Below, piece after piece: positions 44,152-52,400 of a stretch of 64,000 bases of DNA. This DNA comes from Oribacterium sp. oral taxon 078 str. F0262 (GTDB lineage Bacteria; Bacillota; Clostridia; Lachnospirales; Lachnospiraceae), in NCBI RefSeq assembly GCF_000160135.1, contig NZ_GG729936.1:26044-90043 (forward strand). The letters run 5' to 3'. Within the stretch, counting starts at the first letter, position 1; the number at the start of each line of letters is the position of its first letter. Made by a program: the position numbers and the translations under genes. The notes under the pieces were generated by a model, which saw only the letters and a program-made list of their open reading frames with translations, did no database searches and was not told where the DNA came from.

Positions 44152-44580
44152 ATGAATTACCGCATCATGCATGAGACGGAGCGTTCTCTCCGCCTTCGTC
44201 TCCGTTATGCTCCCCTCGGAGAGTCCGAGGAAGCACTGCTTCGCTTCCGGCTTCAAAAGCTGCCCTCCGTGCGCTCTGTCTCCTTCTTTCGGCAGACCGG
44301 AGGCATCCTGATCTCCTTTTCCGGAGGAAGGGAAGAGATTCTCTCTCTCCTTCTCCGCGGGGAGGAGGAAGAGCTGCGCCGCTCCGCGCGCTGTCTGGAT
44401 TTCCTCACGAATCTTTTAGAGAAGAATGCTCCCGAAAAGAAGGAAGCAGTCCTGTCCCCCAGTCTTAAAAAGCGGCTCCGCTCGGAGATTATCACAGAAG
44501 CCTTCATCGATCTCCTGCTCCCGATGCCGATCAGCATGGCCTACCATGTTTTCAAGTTTCTGGAGCTGGAAAGGATGTGA
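44152..44580 (+). CDS. Stand-alone HMA-like (P-type ATPase N-terminal-like) protein
   Basis: A 142-residue soluble protein. Residues 1-70 resemble the heavy-metal-associated-like domain found at the N-terminus of some P1B ATPases: RIMHETERSLRLRLRYAP, then LQKLPSVRSVSFFRQTGGIL and REEILSLLLRG. No CxxC metal motif is present. The C-terminal part (about 105-142) is a predicted amphipathic segment ending PMPISMAYHVFKFLELERM, as seen before the first membrane helix of such ATPases. No ATPase gene follows: the gene stops 14 bases from the convergent helicase. It is either an independent chaperone/regulator or a remnant. The ATG follows GGAG. Confidence 0.6.
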   Translation: MNYRIMHETERSLRLRLRYAPLGESEEALLRFRLQKLPSVRSVSFFRQTGGILISFSGGREEILSLLLRGEEEELRRSARCLDFLTNLLEKNAPEKKEAVLSPSLKKRLRSEIITEAFIDLLLPMPISMAYHVFKFLELERM

Positions 44581-44594
44581 GAAGCCTCCTCTGC

Positions 44595-45896
44595 CTAAGG
44601 ACTTCCGAGCTCTTCGATCCTGTAGGAAGAGCAGGGAAACCAGACCCGCTTCCCGGGTCCGAGCAAAAAGATAAGCGCATGCTTCGCCCGCGTGGCCGCG
44701 ACATATTCCAGCCTTGTGAGCTTATCCTCTCTGCTCCCTTTCTCATCGGCCTCTCCCTCTGCTCTCTTCCGCTCTTTTCCTCCTCCCGGGAAGGCCCGTT
44801 CCCTCTCCCCGCGGATTTTTCCTTCGCCGGTCACGATCACGACATTGGCATTTAAGCCCTTTGAGCAGCGGGCCTCCAGTACGGGGATCCCCGTCCTCTC
44901 ACAGGACGAAAGAGCTCTCCGGAAAAGCTGAGTTCGGCTCCGGTCCGGACAGAGCACGAGATAATCCTTCTCCCGGAGGGCCGGATACTTTTTGTCGAGG
45001 TGTTCCATGAGCTCCTTTAAGAGAGCGGCTTCGGAGAGCTCCTCTTCCCGCTTCCTTCCCTCCTTCTCAGAGGGCGGAGATCCCGGATAGCGGTAGATCC
45101 CGGTCAAAGAAAAGCTCCTTCCCCCCGGGATCTGGCAAGAGTGCATCTCCAGGTGATCCTTCATTTTCTCCCGGAAATTCTCATTGACCCAGGAGACGAT
45201 CTCTCCGTTTGCCCGATAGTTGTCCAGGAGCACGATCACGCTGGCATTCCTCTGCCTCTCCATCCGCTTCCTCATCTCCCAAAAGGCGCTGAGTCCCCCC
45301 TCACCCGACTGAAAGATCATCTGTCTCGGGTCCCCGACCATAAAAAGCGAATTTTTCCGAAGTCTTCCTCTCCGGTCAGAGGCCAGCGTAAGGAGAAGCC
45401 TCTGCTGCACGCGGTCCAGATCCTGTAGCTCATCCGCATAAATCTTCCGAAACCGTCTCCGAAGTCTTTCCATGAGCTCCGGTCTTTCGCGGAGAAGCTC
45501 CAGGACCCGGCCGGGGAGCTCACGGCGGGCCGGAATATCCTCCTCGGTATAGGTCTCCAGCACCCAGCGGCAGAACGAGTAGATCGTCTGAATCCTGATC
45601 TCGGAGAGCTTCTGCCTGCTTTTTTGCAGGAGGGCATTGCCCCTGGATTCTCCGTTCAGCTCCCGGTAGAGATGCTTTCGGATCTTCCTTCGAAACTCCC
45701 GGACGGCCTCCCTCGTGAAGGCGAGGAGAAGGAAGGAGGAGAGCTTCTCTCCCGCCTTGATCTGCGAAAGAATCCTCCGGGAAAGAAGCGTCGTCTTCCC
45801 GATGCCCGGCCCCGCGATGATGAGAAGGTTGTCCTCCGCATTTTGGATGTAATCCCTCTTCTGCTGCTCGCTCCAGCTCTCCTTCGGTCTCTCCAT
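44595..45896 (-). CDS. Minimal UvrD/Rep-like superfamily 1 helicase
   Basis: A 433-residue ATPase, much shorter than UvrD (about 720). Motif I is AGPGIGKTT (near residues 28-36), the Q-motif region WSEQQKRDYI precedes it, motif II is YADELQDLDRVQ instead of the usual DEFQD, motif III contains GDPRQMIFQSG, motif IV DNYRANGEIV, motif V GLNANVVIVTG and motif VI LEYVAATRAKHAL. The inserted 1B and 2B domains seem minimal. All motifs are present, so it may be active, perhaps as a translocase. A Lys/Glu/Arg-rich stretch lies at about 370-395. The ATG at 45896 has GGAGGGGATGG near it. Confidence 0.82.
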   Translation of the reverse strand: MERPKESWSEQQKRDYIQNAEDNLLIIAGPGIGKTTLLSRRILSQIKAGEKLSSFLLLAFTREAVREFRRKIRKHLYRELNGESRGNALLQKSRQKLSEIRIQTIYSFCRWVLETYTEEDIPARRELPGRVLELLRERPELMERLRRRFRKIYADELQDLDRVQQRLLLTLASDRRGRLRKNSLFMVGDPRQMIFQSGEGGLSAFWEMRKRMERQRNASVIVLLDNYRANGEIVSWVNENFREKMKDHLEMHSCQIPGGRSFSLTGIYRYPGSPPSEKEGRKREEELSEAALLKELMEHLDKKYPALREKDYLVLCPDRSRTQLFRRALSSCERTGIPVLEARCSKGLNANVVIVTGEGKIRGERERAFPGGGKERKRAEGEADEKGSREDKLTRLEYVAATRAKHALIFLLGPGKRVWFPCSSYRIEELGSP

Positions 45897-45949
45897 CCCC
45901 TCCTCCCGAATAAGAAAGCGGGAGGAATCCAGGATTCCCCTCGCCGCTT

Positions 45950-46891
45950 TTACTCCACCTTAGACGCAAGACTGAGTCCCATGCTCTCCAGCTTATTCAG
46001 AATCTCATCCAGTGATTTCCTGCCCATATTCCGCACCTTCATAAGGTCGTCCATCGTCTTCTCACAGAGATCCTCTACCGTGTTGATGCCGGCCCGCTTT
46101 AAGCAGTTATAGGAGCGCACACTGAGTTCAAGCTCATCGATGCTCTTGTTCATCTCGTCCTGGACATCCTCGACCGCTGTATTCCCCGGCAGAAACGGCT
46201 CCTTCACCGTATTGTCCATGTCGATGAAAAGCTGCAGATGCGTCTGCATGATCTTCGCCGCGAGAGAAACCGCATCGTCCGGCGCCAGCGTCCCGTTCGT
46301 CATGACATCGAGGACCAGCCTCTCGCTTCGGCCAAGATCCTTTACGGAGACATTGACCTTTGTGACCGGCGTATAGACCGCATCCACTGCGATGACTCCG
46401 ATCGGAAGCTCGCTGTGGTCCCGCGTATTCGCGCCGTCATAGCCTCTCCCCTTTGTGATCTTCATCTCCATGTAGAGCTTCGCATCCTTCCCGGAGAGCG
46501 TCGCGATGACCTGCTCCGGATTGACGATCTCAATCTCCGAGCTCACCCGGATATCCGCTGCCCGGATAACGCCCTCTCCGGCGTAGTCGATATAGGCCAT
46601 CACCGCCTCATCACTGGACGAGGTATTCCGCACGGCCAGCTTCTTCAGGTTCATGATGATCTCCGAGACATCCTCCTTCACTCCCGCGATAGAAGAAAAC
46701 TCGTGATAGACACTCTCTACCTTCACCTCACTGATTGCCGCGCCGGGCATGGAGGAGAGCAGGATTCTCCGAAGAGAGTTGCCAAGCACGGTCGCCTCAC
46801 CCTTTACCAGGGGCGCACACGAAAATCTTCCAAATCTTTTGTCTTCAGAAAGCTCAATGACCTCCAACTCCGGTTTCCTGTAATTTTCCAT
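45950..46891 (-). CDS. rpoA: RNA polymerase alpha subunit
   Basis: Scaffolds RNA polymerase assembly and contacts UP elements and activators. It has 313 residues, full length. The N-terminal domain shows VLGNSLRRILLSSMPGAAI, KLYMEMKITKGRGY and GVIAVDAVYTPVTKVNV. The C-terminal domain contains LSVRSYNCLKRAGINTVEDL and KSLDEILNKLESMGL, intact. It lies outside a ribosomal-protein operon: no rpsD, rpsK or rpsM upstream and no rplQ downstream. The ATG follows CAGGAG. A second rpoA elsewhere cannot be excluded. Confidence 0.96.
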   Translation of the reverse strand: MENYRKPELEVIELSEDKRFGRFSCAPLVKGEATVLGNSLRRILLSSMPGAAISEVKVESVYHEFSSIAGVKEDVSEIIMNLKKLAVRNTSSSDEAVMAYIDYAGEGVIRAADIRVSSEIEIVNPEQVIATLSGKDAKLYMEMKITKGRGYDGANTRDHSELPIGVIAVDAVYTPVTKVNVSVKDLGRSERLVLDVMTNGTLAPDDAVSLAAKIMQTHLQLFIDMDNTVKEPFLPGNTAVEDVQDEMNKSIDELELSVRSYNCLKRAGINTVEDLCEKTMDDLMKVRNMGRKSLDEILNKLESMGLSLASKVE

Positions 46892-46921
46892 CTACTTAAC
46901 TCCTGATTCCTTCCTTTTAAT

Positions 46922-47060
46922 CCCCGATCTCCGTCGGGGAAGGCCCGCGGCTTTCAGCGGTCCCTGACAATCCTCTGCTTCGGAACCGCGATTGAGAGAA
47001 TCCACCGCGCTGCCTCGGGCTTTTGGCGCATTATTCTGATTTCTCCCGCCGACTTTGAAT
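46922..47060 (-). promoter_or_regulatory. Structured leader of rpoA
   Basis: The transcript starting near 47053 would have a GC-rich leader of about 160 bases. A stem CCCCGA/TCGGGG (46922-46927 with 46934-46939) lies 30 bases before the ATG, and other GC-rich dyads (for example CGCGG and CCGCG around 46950-47015) occur upstream. In E. coli the alpha operon is controlled by S4 binding to a leader; whether this leader does so is unknown. Confidence 0.35.
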
Positions 47061-47090
47061 ATTATCCGCTATTATACATAGTTCTGTCAA
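47061..47090 (-). promoter_or_regulatory. Promoter of rpoA
   Basis: A consensus TTGACA (47085-47090) and GATAAT (47061-47066) with 18-base spacing on the minus strand, between the XRE gene and rpoA. Confidence 0.75.
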
Positions 47091-47103
47091 TATATGCATT
47101 TGT

Positions 47104-47370
47104 TTAGGCAGCCATTCCCCCGCCCTCCAATCCCTTCGCCCTGCCGCTGCTTCGGACGAGAATTTCCTCCATTGGAACCGAAAGAAGGAGACTCAGGGCA
47201 TAGAGATTCTCAAGGCTCGGAAGCGTCCTCCCCTGCTGCCAGCGGTAGACCGCCTGAGGCTCCAGGAATCCCATAAAATCGGCGATATCGCGCACCCGGA
47301 TTCCCCTCTCCCTTCGAAGCTTTGCAATGTTCCGTCCGGTCGCTTTCACATCAATCCGTGGATATTCCAT
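47104..47370 (-). CDS. XRE-family helix-turn-helix protein
   Basis: An 88-residue DNA-binding protein. The Cro/CI-type HTH spans about residues 11-65: GRNIAKLRRERGIRVRDIAD, then FMGFLEPQAVYRWQQGRTLPSLENLYALS. No effector domain is present. It lies upstream of rpoA with the rpoA promoter in between. Its target is unknown. The ATG follows GAGAGGAGGGAAACG. Confidence 0.85.
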   Translation of the reverse strand: MEYPRIDVKATGRNIAKLRRERGIRVRDIADFMGFLEPQAVYRWQQGRTLPSLENLYALSLLLSVPMEEILVRSSGRAKGLEGGGMAA

Positions 47371-47498
47371 CTTCGTTTCCCTCCTCTCAGAAAATATTTT
47401 CCTATCTTAATCTATCATACTCGAATCAAGCCAGTTTTTGTCCCTTATTTTTTTCTTAATTCCTCATAAGCTTCTTATAATAATTCATGAAAACAGAA

Positions 47499-47532
47499 GA
47501 CAGCTCCGAGGTCCTAAAACCAGGGAGCTGCC
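47499..47532 (-). terminator. Weak terminator of the tRNA pair
   Basis: CAGCTCC/GGAGCTG (47501-47507 with 47524-47530) is followed on the minus strand by TCTTCTGTTTTC, a poor U-tract. It lies directly after tRNA-Thr. The AT-rich stretch 47380-47495 holds no gene that I can support. Confidence 0.45.
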
Positions 47533-47538
47533 AAGCAA

Positions 47539-47611
47539 AGCTGATGACGGGAATCGGACCCGTGACCTCCGCACTACCAATGCGACGCACTACCGACTGT
47601 GCTACATCAGC
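47539..47611 (-). tRNA. tRNA-Thr (anticodon GGT)
   Basis: Acceptor GCTGATG/CATCAGC, anticodon loop TTGGTAG with GGT, and a T-arm ACGGGTCCGATTCCCGT. CCA is not encoded. Confidence 0.95.
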
Positions 47612-47637
47612 GCTTCTGAGTTTTCAAAAACTCAAAA

Positions 47638-47720
47638 TGCAGAAGATGGGAGTTGAACCCACACGAGTGTTAGCTCACACGGACCTGAACCGTGCGCGTC
47701 TGCCATTCCGCCACTTCTGC
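47638..47720 (-). tRNA. tRNA-Leu (anticodon CAG)
   Basis: Acceptor GCAGAAG/CTTCTGC, anticodon loop TTCAGGT within CACGG/CCGTG, and a class II variable arm. Discriminator A, no encoded CCA. It is upstream of tRNA-Thr with a 26-base spacer. Confidence 0.95.
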
Positions 47721-47730
47721 GAACTTGGAT

Positions 47731-47759
47731 ATGATAGCATGGAAAAAAAATGCTGTCAA
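47731..47759 (-). promoter_or_regulatory. Promoter of the tRNA-Leu/tRNA-Thr pair
   Basis: TTGACA (47754-47759) and TATCAT (47731-47736) with 17-base spacing, immediately downstream of the decarboxylase stop (47766). Confidence 0.85.
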
Positions 47760-47765
47760 TGGCTT

Positions 47766-49247
47766 TTATTGACAGACAAAGATCTCTCCGCTCTCCTCTC
47801 CGGATTCCGAAAAGCGGAGCCTATCCCCTGTCTCCGCCTCCCGAAGGATCCACCGGAGAAGCTCCTCCGTGATTCGCTCCCCCGGGGCGAGGACGGGGAT
47901 CCCCGGCGGGTATGCATAGAGATATTCCCCGGAGATCTCTCCCAGGGAGCTCCCGATCGGAATGAGTCTGTGCGCTCTCTCCGCAGCTTCCCCGAGAGAA
48001 AGCGCAGACTCCGGGATGGGAAAAGCGCTCCCATAGAAGACACTCTCCCTCCCTTTCAAAAAAGGAGGAGCTATGTTCCTCTCGCGGAGAGAGAGCTCCC
48101 GATCCAGTGTCTTCATCGCATCGGAAAGACGCCGATAGGCCTCCTCCGGATCGAGCGGACTCGTCATCGCAAGGCAGTTTCTCCCAAGGCTCATCTCCGT
48201 CTCGATCGAAAAGCGCTCCCGGAGCGCTTCCGAAAGCACCGCACCGCTCATCCCCCGCTCTTTGCAGTGCAGTAAAAGCTTTCCCGGGTCCCGGTCAAAA
48301 AAGTGCCCCCCTCTCCTTCCCTTCAAAATAGAAAAATTTTGAAGCCCGGCGAGCTCCCTCTCGAAGGCGGCGAGGCAGCTTCCCCAGTGGGAAAAAAGCT
48401 CCTCTCCCCGGGAGAGAAGAAGCTCCGTGCAGCTGTCCAGAGAGAAGAGCAGCGGATAGGAGGGAGAGGAGCTCTCGAAGACCGCAAGGCGCCTCCCGAC
48501 CTCCCTTTCCGATACAAGTTTGCTCTTCCAGTGCAGCCAGGCGGTCTGTGTGAGGCTTGGGAGCGTCTTATGGACGCTTTGCACGCAAAGATCCGCGCCG
48601 AGCTGGATCGCGGAACGCGGAAAAAAGCTCTTTCCTTCCCTCTCCAGCCCAAAATGCGCCCCGTGTGCTTCATCCACATAGAGAGGAACTCCCCTCTCGT
48701 GGCAAAGTGCGGCGATCGACTCGATATCCGAGACGATGCCCTCATAGCTTGGACTTGTCAGGATGAAAGCCCTGCTTTTCGGATAGCGCCGGAGAAGACG
48801 CTCCGCCTCCTCCGCCCGGACGCTCCCGAAGATCCCGAACTCCTCCTCCCAGTCCGGAAGGAGCCAATGCACCTTCAGGTTCCGAAGCTGTGCGGCATGA
48901 TAGACGGAGCGGTGGCAGTTTCTCGCCGCGACCACCTCATCCCCCGGCCTTGTCATCGCGAAGATCCCCGCGAGATTTCCGCAGCTGCTCCCATTTACGA
49001 GATACCAGGTCCGCCCCGCTCCGTAGAGCTCTGCGCTCCGGCGCATCGCCCTGAGAAGCATCCCCGAGGCGTCGTGCAGATCATCCGTCTCCGGAAGCTC
49101 CGTCAGATCCACAGCATAGGGAAGGCCGTTATCAAAGAGCGCCGTCCTCTTATGCCCCGGCATGTGGAAGGGATAGCGCCCCTTCGAAAGATATGCCTCA
49201 ATCTCCCTCTGCAATTCGCTCTTTCTCACCATCTCTCCGTTTCTCAT
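47766..49247 (-). CDS. Orn/Lys/Arg decarboxylase family protein (PLP-dependent)
   Basis: Fold-type I PLP enzyme of 493 residues. N-terminal FHMPGHKRTALFDNGL and VNGSSCGNLAGIFAM are diagnostic of the family. The cofactor aspartate is in VDEAHGAHFG and the Schiff-base lysine in SVHKTLPSLTQTAW near residue 227. It lacks the wing domain of the large inducible decarboxylases, so it resembles the YaaO/SpeA type. Whether the substrate is arginine, lysine or ornithine is not decidable here. The start may be the second ATG, five codons in. It overlaps the HxlR gene by 50 bases. Confidence 0.9.
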   Translation of the reverse strand: MRNGEMVRKSELQREIEAYLSKGRYPFHMPGHKRTALFDNGLPYAVDLTELPETDDLHDASGMLLRAMRRSAELYGAGRTWYLVNGSSCGNLAGIFAMTRPGDEVVAARNCHRSVYHAAQLRNLKVHWLLPDWEEEFGIFGSVRAEEAERLLRRYPKSRAFILTSPSYEGIVSDIESIAALCHERGVPLYVDEAHGAHFGLEREGKSFFPRSAIQLGADLCVQSVHKTLPSLTQTAWLHWKSKLVSEREVGRRLAVFESSSPSYPLLFSLDSCTELLLSRGEELFSHWGSCLAAFERELAGLQNFSILKGRRGGHFFDRDPGKLLLHCKERGMSGAVLSEALRERFSIETEMSLGRNCLAMTSPLDPEEAYRRLSDAMKTLDRELSLRERNIAPPFLKGRESVFYGSAFPIPESALSLGEAAERAHRLIPIGSSLGEISGEYLYAYPPGIPVLAPGERITEELLRWILREAETGDRLRFSESGEESGEIFVCQ

Positions 49248-49659
49248 CCCCGGAAGGCTGCGGAGAAGTCCCCCTCTCCGAGCCCATGGGAATCGTTGAG
49301 AGCTCCACTCCCTCCCCGGAAGCTTCTTCCCCTGCTGCGCTCTGAAGGCTCCTTCCGAAATCGCAAAGCGCGGAAAAGACGGCGGAAATCCCCCTTCCCT
49401 GATCCGTCAGGAAATATTCCACCGCGGGAGGCTTTCCGGGCCAGACATTTCTTCGGATAATTCCGAGCTCCTCCAGATCCCGAAGCTCCCTGCTGAGTGT
49501 CCTCGCACTGATCTCCCCGACTCTTCTTTGCATCTCGTTAAAGCGGAGCGGACCGCTTCTCCAAAGCTGCCACGCGATCCGAAGTCTCCACCTTCCGGAT
49601 AAAACCCTGAGACCGAGCTCCATCGGACAGGAATCTTCTGCAGAGAGCGACACTGCCAT
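49198..49659 (-). CDS. HxlR-family winged-helix transcriptional regulator
   Basis: A 153-residue MarR-like regulator. The HxlR core is LRVLSGRWRLRIAWQLWRSG, LRFNEMQRRVGEISARTLSR, and LEELGIIRRNVWPGKPPAVEY (residues about 15-90), with EYFLTDQGRGI following. Cysteine CPMELGLRV near residue 12 could be the redox-sensing Cys of this family. The C-terminal 50 residues are low-complexity and overlap the decarboxylase start. The start at 49659 follows GAGGAAGGG. It is divergent from the amidohydrolase gene and is probably its regulator. Confidence 0.88.
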   Translation of the reverse strand: MAVSLSAEDSCPMELGLRVLSGRWRLRIAWQLWRSGPLRFNEMQRRVGEISARTLSRELRDLEELGIIRRNVWPGKPPAVEYFLTDQGRGISAVFSALCDFGRSLQSAAGEEASGEGVELSTIPMGSERGTSPQPSGDEKRRDGEKERIAEGD

Positions 49660-49742
49660 TTCTTTTCCCTTCCTCAAAGGCAACTGTCGGAATGCTCCGC
49701 CCGGGACAAGCTTTTGACAGCTGCTAACCAAAATGTGCGTAC

Positions 49743-49771
49743 TTGCTTCCCTCCGAAAAGGATGCTAGCTT
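49743..49771 (+). promoter_or_regulatory. Candidate promoter of the amidohydrolase gene
   Basis: TTGCTT (49743-49748) and TAGCTT (49766-49771), 17-base spacing, plus strand. Another TTGACA (49719-49724) has no matching -10. No clean palindromic HxlR box was found in 49660-49815. Confidence 0.4.
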
Positions 49772-49815
49772 CTCCTTGTTTCCTTTTCCCAGCTAAGTTC
49801 TGAAAGGAGAAAAGC

Positions 49816-50613
49816 ATGATTATCGACAGTCACGAGCATGTCATTCTGCCGGCGGAGTCACAGCTTGAAAAGCTGAAGAGGGCGTCCGTGGACAAGGCCG
49901 TTCTCTTCTACACCACTCCTCATCCCGAGAAAGCAAAAAGCTATGGAGAATGGAAGGAGGAGATGGCAAAGCTCTTTCGGATTCTCGCCGGAGAAAACAC
50001 GGAAAAGAGCAATTCCGAGAGAATCCACAGAGGAAATCAGGAGCTCCTCCGCTCCATCCGCGCCTTCCCCGAGCATTTCACCGGCTTCGGAGGGGTTCCG
50101 CTCGGACTCAGTCTCACGGAAACCGGAAGCTGGATCGAGGAGGAGATCCTCAGAAACGGCTTACGGGGGATAGGCGAGTACACGCCGGGCTCAGAGGAGC
50201 AGATCCGGCAGCTCGAGACCGTATTCCAGGCTCTGCAGGACCTCCCGGAGCTTCCGGTCTGGGTGCACTGCTTCCATCCTGTCACATCCTCCGGCCTTAA
50301 AATCCTGATAGAGCTCCATCAGAAATACCCGTCCGTCCCTCTCATTTTCGGTCACAGCGGCGGCTGGAACTGGCAGATGCTCCTGGAATATGCAAAAAGT
50401 GCAAAGAAAGCCTATATCGATACCTCGGCATCCTTCTCCTCTCTCGTTCTGAAAATGCTTCTCTCCGAACTTCCGGAGCGCTGCCTCTTCAGCTCCGATG
50501 CCCCCTACGGAGAGCCCCTTCTCTGCCGGCGGGGGATCGAATTCGCGAGTCCCGAAAAGTGGATCGCAGAGCGGGTGCTCGGGGAAAACATCAGAGAGCT
50601 TCTCTCTCTCTGA
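49816..50613 (+). CDS. Amidohydrolase-family metal-dependent hydrolase
   Basis: A 265-residue TIM-barrel hydrolase of the Amidohydrolase_2 group. Metal ligands: MIIDSHEHVI (His6, His8), VWVHCFHP near 155, IFGHSGGWNW near 180 and FSSDAPYGEP near 235. The substrate is unknown; relatives include decarboxylases and lactonases. The ATG follows AAAGGAG. It is divergent from the HxlR gene. Confidence 0.85.
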   Translation: MIIDSHEHVILPAESQLEKLKRASVDKAVLFYTTPHPEKAKSYGEWKEEMAKLFRILAGENTEKSNSERIHRGNQELLRSIRAFPEHFTGFGGVPLGLSLTETGSWIEEEILRNGLRGIGEYTPGSEEQIRQLETVFQALQDLPELPVWVHCFHPVTSSGLKILIELHQKYPSVPLIFGHSGGWNWQMLLEYAKSAKKAYIDTSASFSSLVLKMLLSELPERCLFSSDAPYGEPLLCRRGIEFASPEKWIAERVLGENIRELLSL

Positions 50614-52267
50614 TCCCCCTTGCGATATCCCTAAGGCAGCCCTCCTCAAAGGGATTTCTGAGACCGGCATCCCGAATCAGAACATCGAAAAAGTCGGAGG
50701 CCCCAGCCCTGCAGAGCTTCAGATAGCTCTCCCAGGCGGACTTCCAGTCCCTGTCCATCCAGTTTTTGTACTGAAGCGCGTCCGTCCCCGCGATGCAGTA
50801 GTCAATATAGTAGAAGGGGCTGTCATAGATATGATGCTGCTTTTGCCAAAAGCCCCCTTCCTCAAAGTAGGGATTCCCGCTGTAGTCAAGGTGCGGCTTA
50901 TAGCGCCTCTCCAGATCCCTCCAAACTCTCCTTCTTTCCTTCGGAGAAAGTCCCGGGTCCTCGTAGACGATATTCTGGAACTCGTCCACCATCACTCCGT
51001 AGGGAAGAAAGCTGAGAGTCGCCTCAAGATGCATCCGAAGATAATCCTCCGCCCTCTCTCCAAAGAGAAGCGGCATCCAGGGCTCCGTGAAGAACTCCAT
51101 GGACATCGAATGCGTCTCTGCGGTCTCCATCGTGAGGTCATTGTGCTCCCGGATCGGAAGATCCGCCGTGAGATAGCCCTGGAAGGCGTGCCCGCACTCA
51201 TGCGTGATCACATCCGCATCCCCGGAGCTCCCATTGAAATTCGCAAAGATAAAGGGGACGCGGTAATCCGCAAGCATTGTCATATAGCCGCCGGTCCTCT
51301 TATTCTTCCGCCCGAGGACATCGAAAAGCTCCATCTCACACATGGTATTCATAAAACGCGCGGTCTCCGGCGAGAGCTCATCGTACATCCTCTTCCCCGC
51401 GGCAAGGATCTCCTCCGCTGTCCCGACCGGTCTGGGATTTCCGTTCGGAAAATAGATCCCCTCATCGATATAATTAAGCCTCGAAAGCCCGAGCCTCTCC
51501 CGCCGCCTTTCGTGCAGAAGCTCCGCGAGGGGCACGATCTCCTGCTCGACCTGCTTTCGGAAGGAACGGATCTCAGAGGGGCCGTAGCAGTTTCGGTTCA
51601 TCCTGGCATAGCCGAGCGGAAGGAAATTCCCATGCCCCATCATCCGCCCCTGCTTCGTCCGGTTTAGAACCAATTTTTCATAGAAATCGTCCAGCTCTTC
51701 CCTGTGCTCCGAGAAAAAGGCCGTATATTTCTTCCAGGCTCTCTCCCGGACAGAGCGGTCCGGGCTCGTGAGATAGGGCTGCATGAGAGAGAGATTCAGC
51801 TTCTCTCCCTCCCAGTCGATCTTCGCGGTGGCGAGCAGCTTATTGTACGCTGTGGAGAGCGCGTTCTCCTCCTGCATGAGCGGAATCAGCTTCTCATCCA
51901 TTGCCTCCATCGCGAGGGAAATGTTTTTAAAGGCCACTCTCCCGATCCTTTCCTCCAGGTAGGGGCGAAAGCGCGAGAAATAGAGCTTTTTCTGATATTC
52001 CACGACGAGATTCTGAAAGATCGGCATATTCCGGTCGTAATGCTTCTGCTCCTCCGAATAATACTCATCCGTCATATCGATGTCATTTCGGATCATCGCA
52101 AGATTCATCTCTGTGAGCACGTGGTTGCTGAGCCTGTAGTACTCCCTGTGGATCTCGAACTGCTCCTCCCCGGAGACCGCTCTCTCCATCCGCTCCATCA
52201 GGGAGTAAAAATCCTGCTTCAGCTTCTGAAAATCAATCCTCTCGTAAGGGATCTCTGAAAATTTCAT
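50591..52267 (-). CDS. pepF: M3-family oligoendopeptidase
   Basis: Zinc metallopeptidase of 558 residues, cytoplasmic, cleaving short peptides. The catalytic HExxH is in VITHECGHAFQGYL near residue 360, with the downstream glutamate in HSMSMEFFTEPW. FIFANFNGSSGDADV just before the motif is typical of the family. The start at 52267 follows AAAAAGGAGGCAGG; the open frame 122 codons upstream is not conserved and crosses the promoter. It overlaps the amidohydrolase 3' end by 23 bases, convergently. Confidence 0.93.
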   Translation of the reverse strand: MKFSEIPYERIDFQKLKQDFYSLMERMERAVSGEEQFEIHREYYRLSNHVLTEMNLAMIRNDIDMTDEYYSEEQKHYDRNMPIFQNLVVEYQKKLYFSRFRPYLEERIGRVAFKNISLAMEAMDEKLIPLMQEENALSTAYNKLLATAKIDWEGEKLNLSLMQPYLTSPDRSVRERAWKKYTAFFSEHREELDDFYEKLVLNRTKQGRMMGHGNFLPLGYARMNRNCYGPSEIRSFRKQVEQEIVPLAELLHERRRERLGLSRLNYIDEGIYFPNGNPRPVGTAEEILAAGKRMYDELSPETARFMNTMCEMELFDVLGRKNKRTGGYMTMLADYRVPFIFANFNGSSGDADVITHECGHAFQGYLTADLPIREHNDLTMETAETHSMSMEFFTEPWMPLLFGERAEDYLRMHLEATLSFLPYGVMVDEFQNIVYEDPGLSPKERRRVWRDLERRYKPHLDYSGNPYFEEGGFWQKQHHIYDSPFYYIDYCIAGTDALQYKNWMDRDWKSAWESYLKLCRAGASDFFDVLIRDAGLRNPFEEGCLRDIARGIREREAL

Positions 52268-52400
52268 CCTGCCTCCTTTTTTATGAGCTTCCGCCGCCAG
52301 GCGGGGACTCGTATCGTAAATCTTAATTTTTTCTCCTTGATTCCGCGGCAGCTTCCGGGATATCATGGTCTTTGTCACAACTTTTTTTCTTGACACGCTA

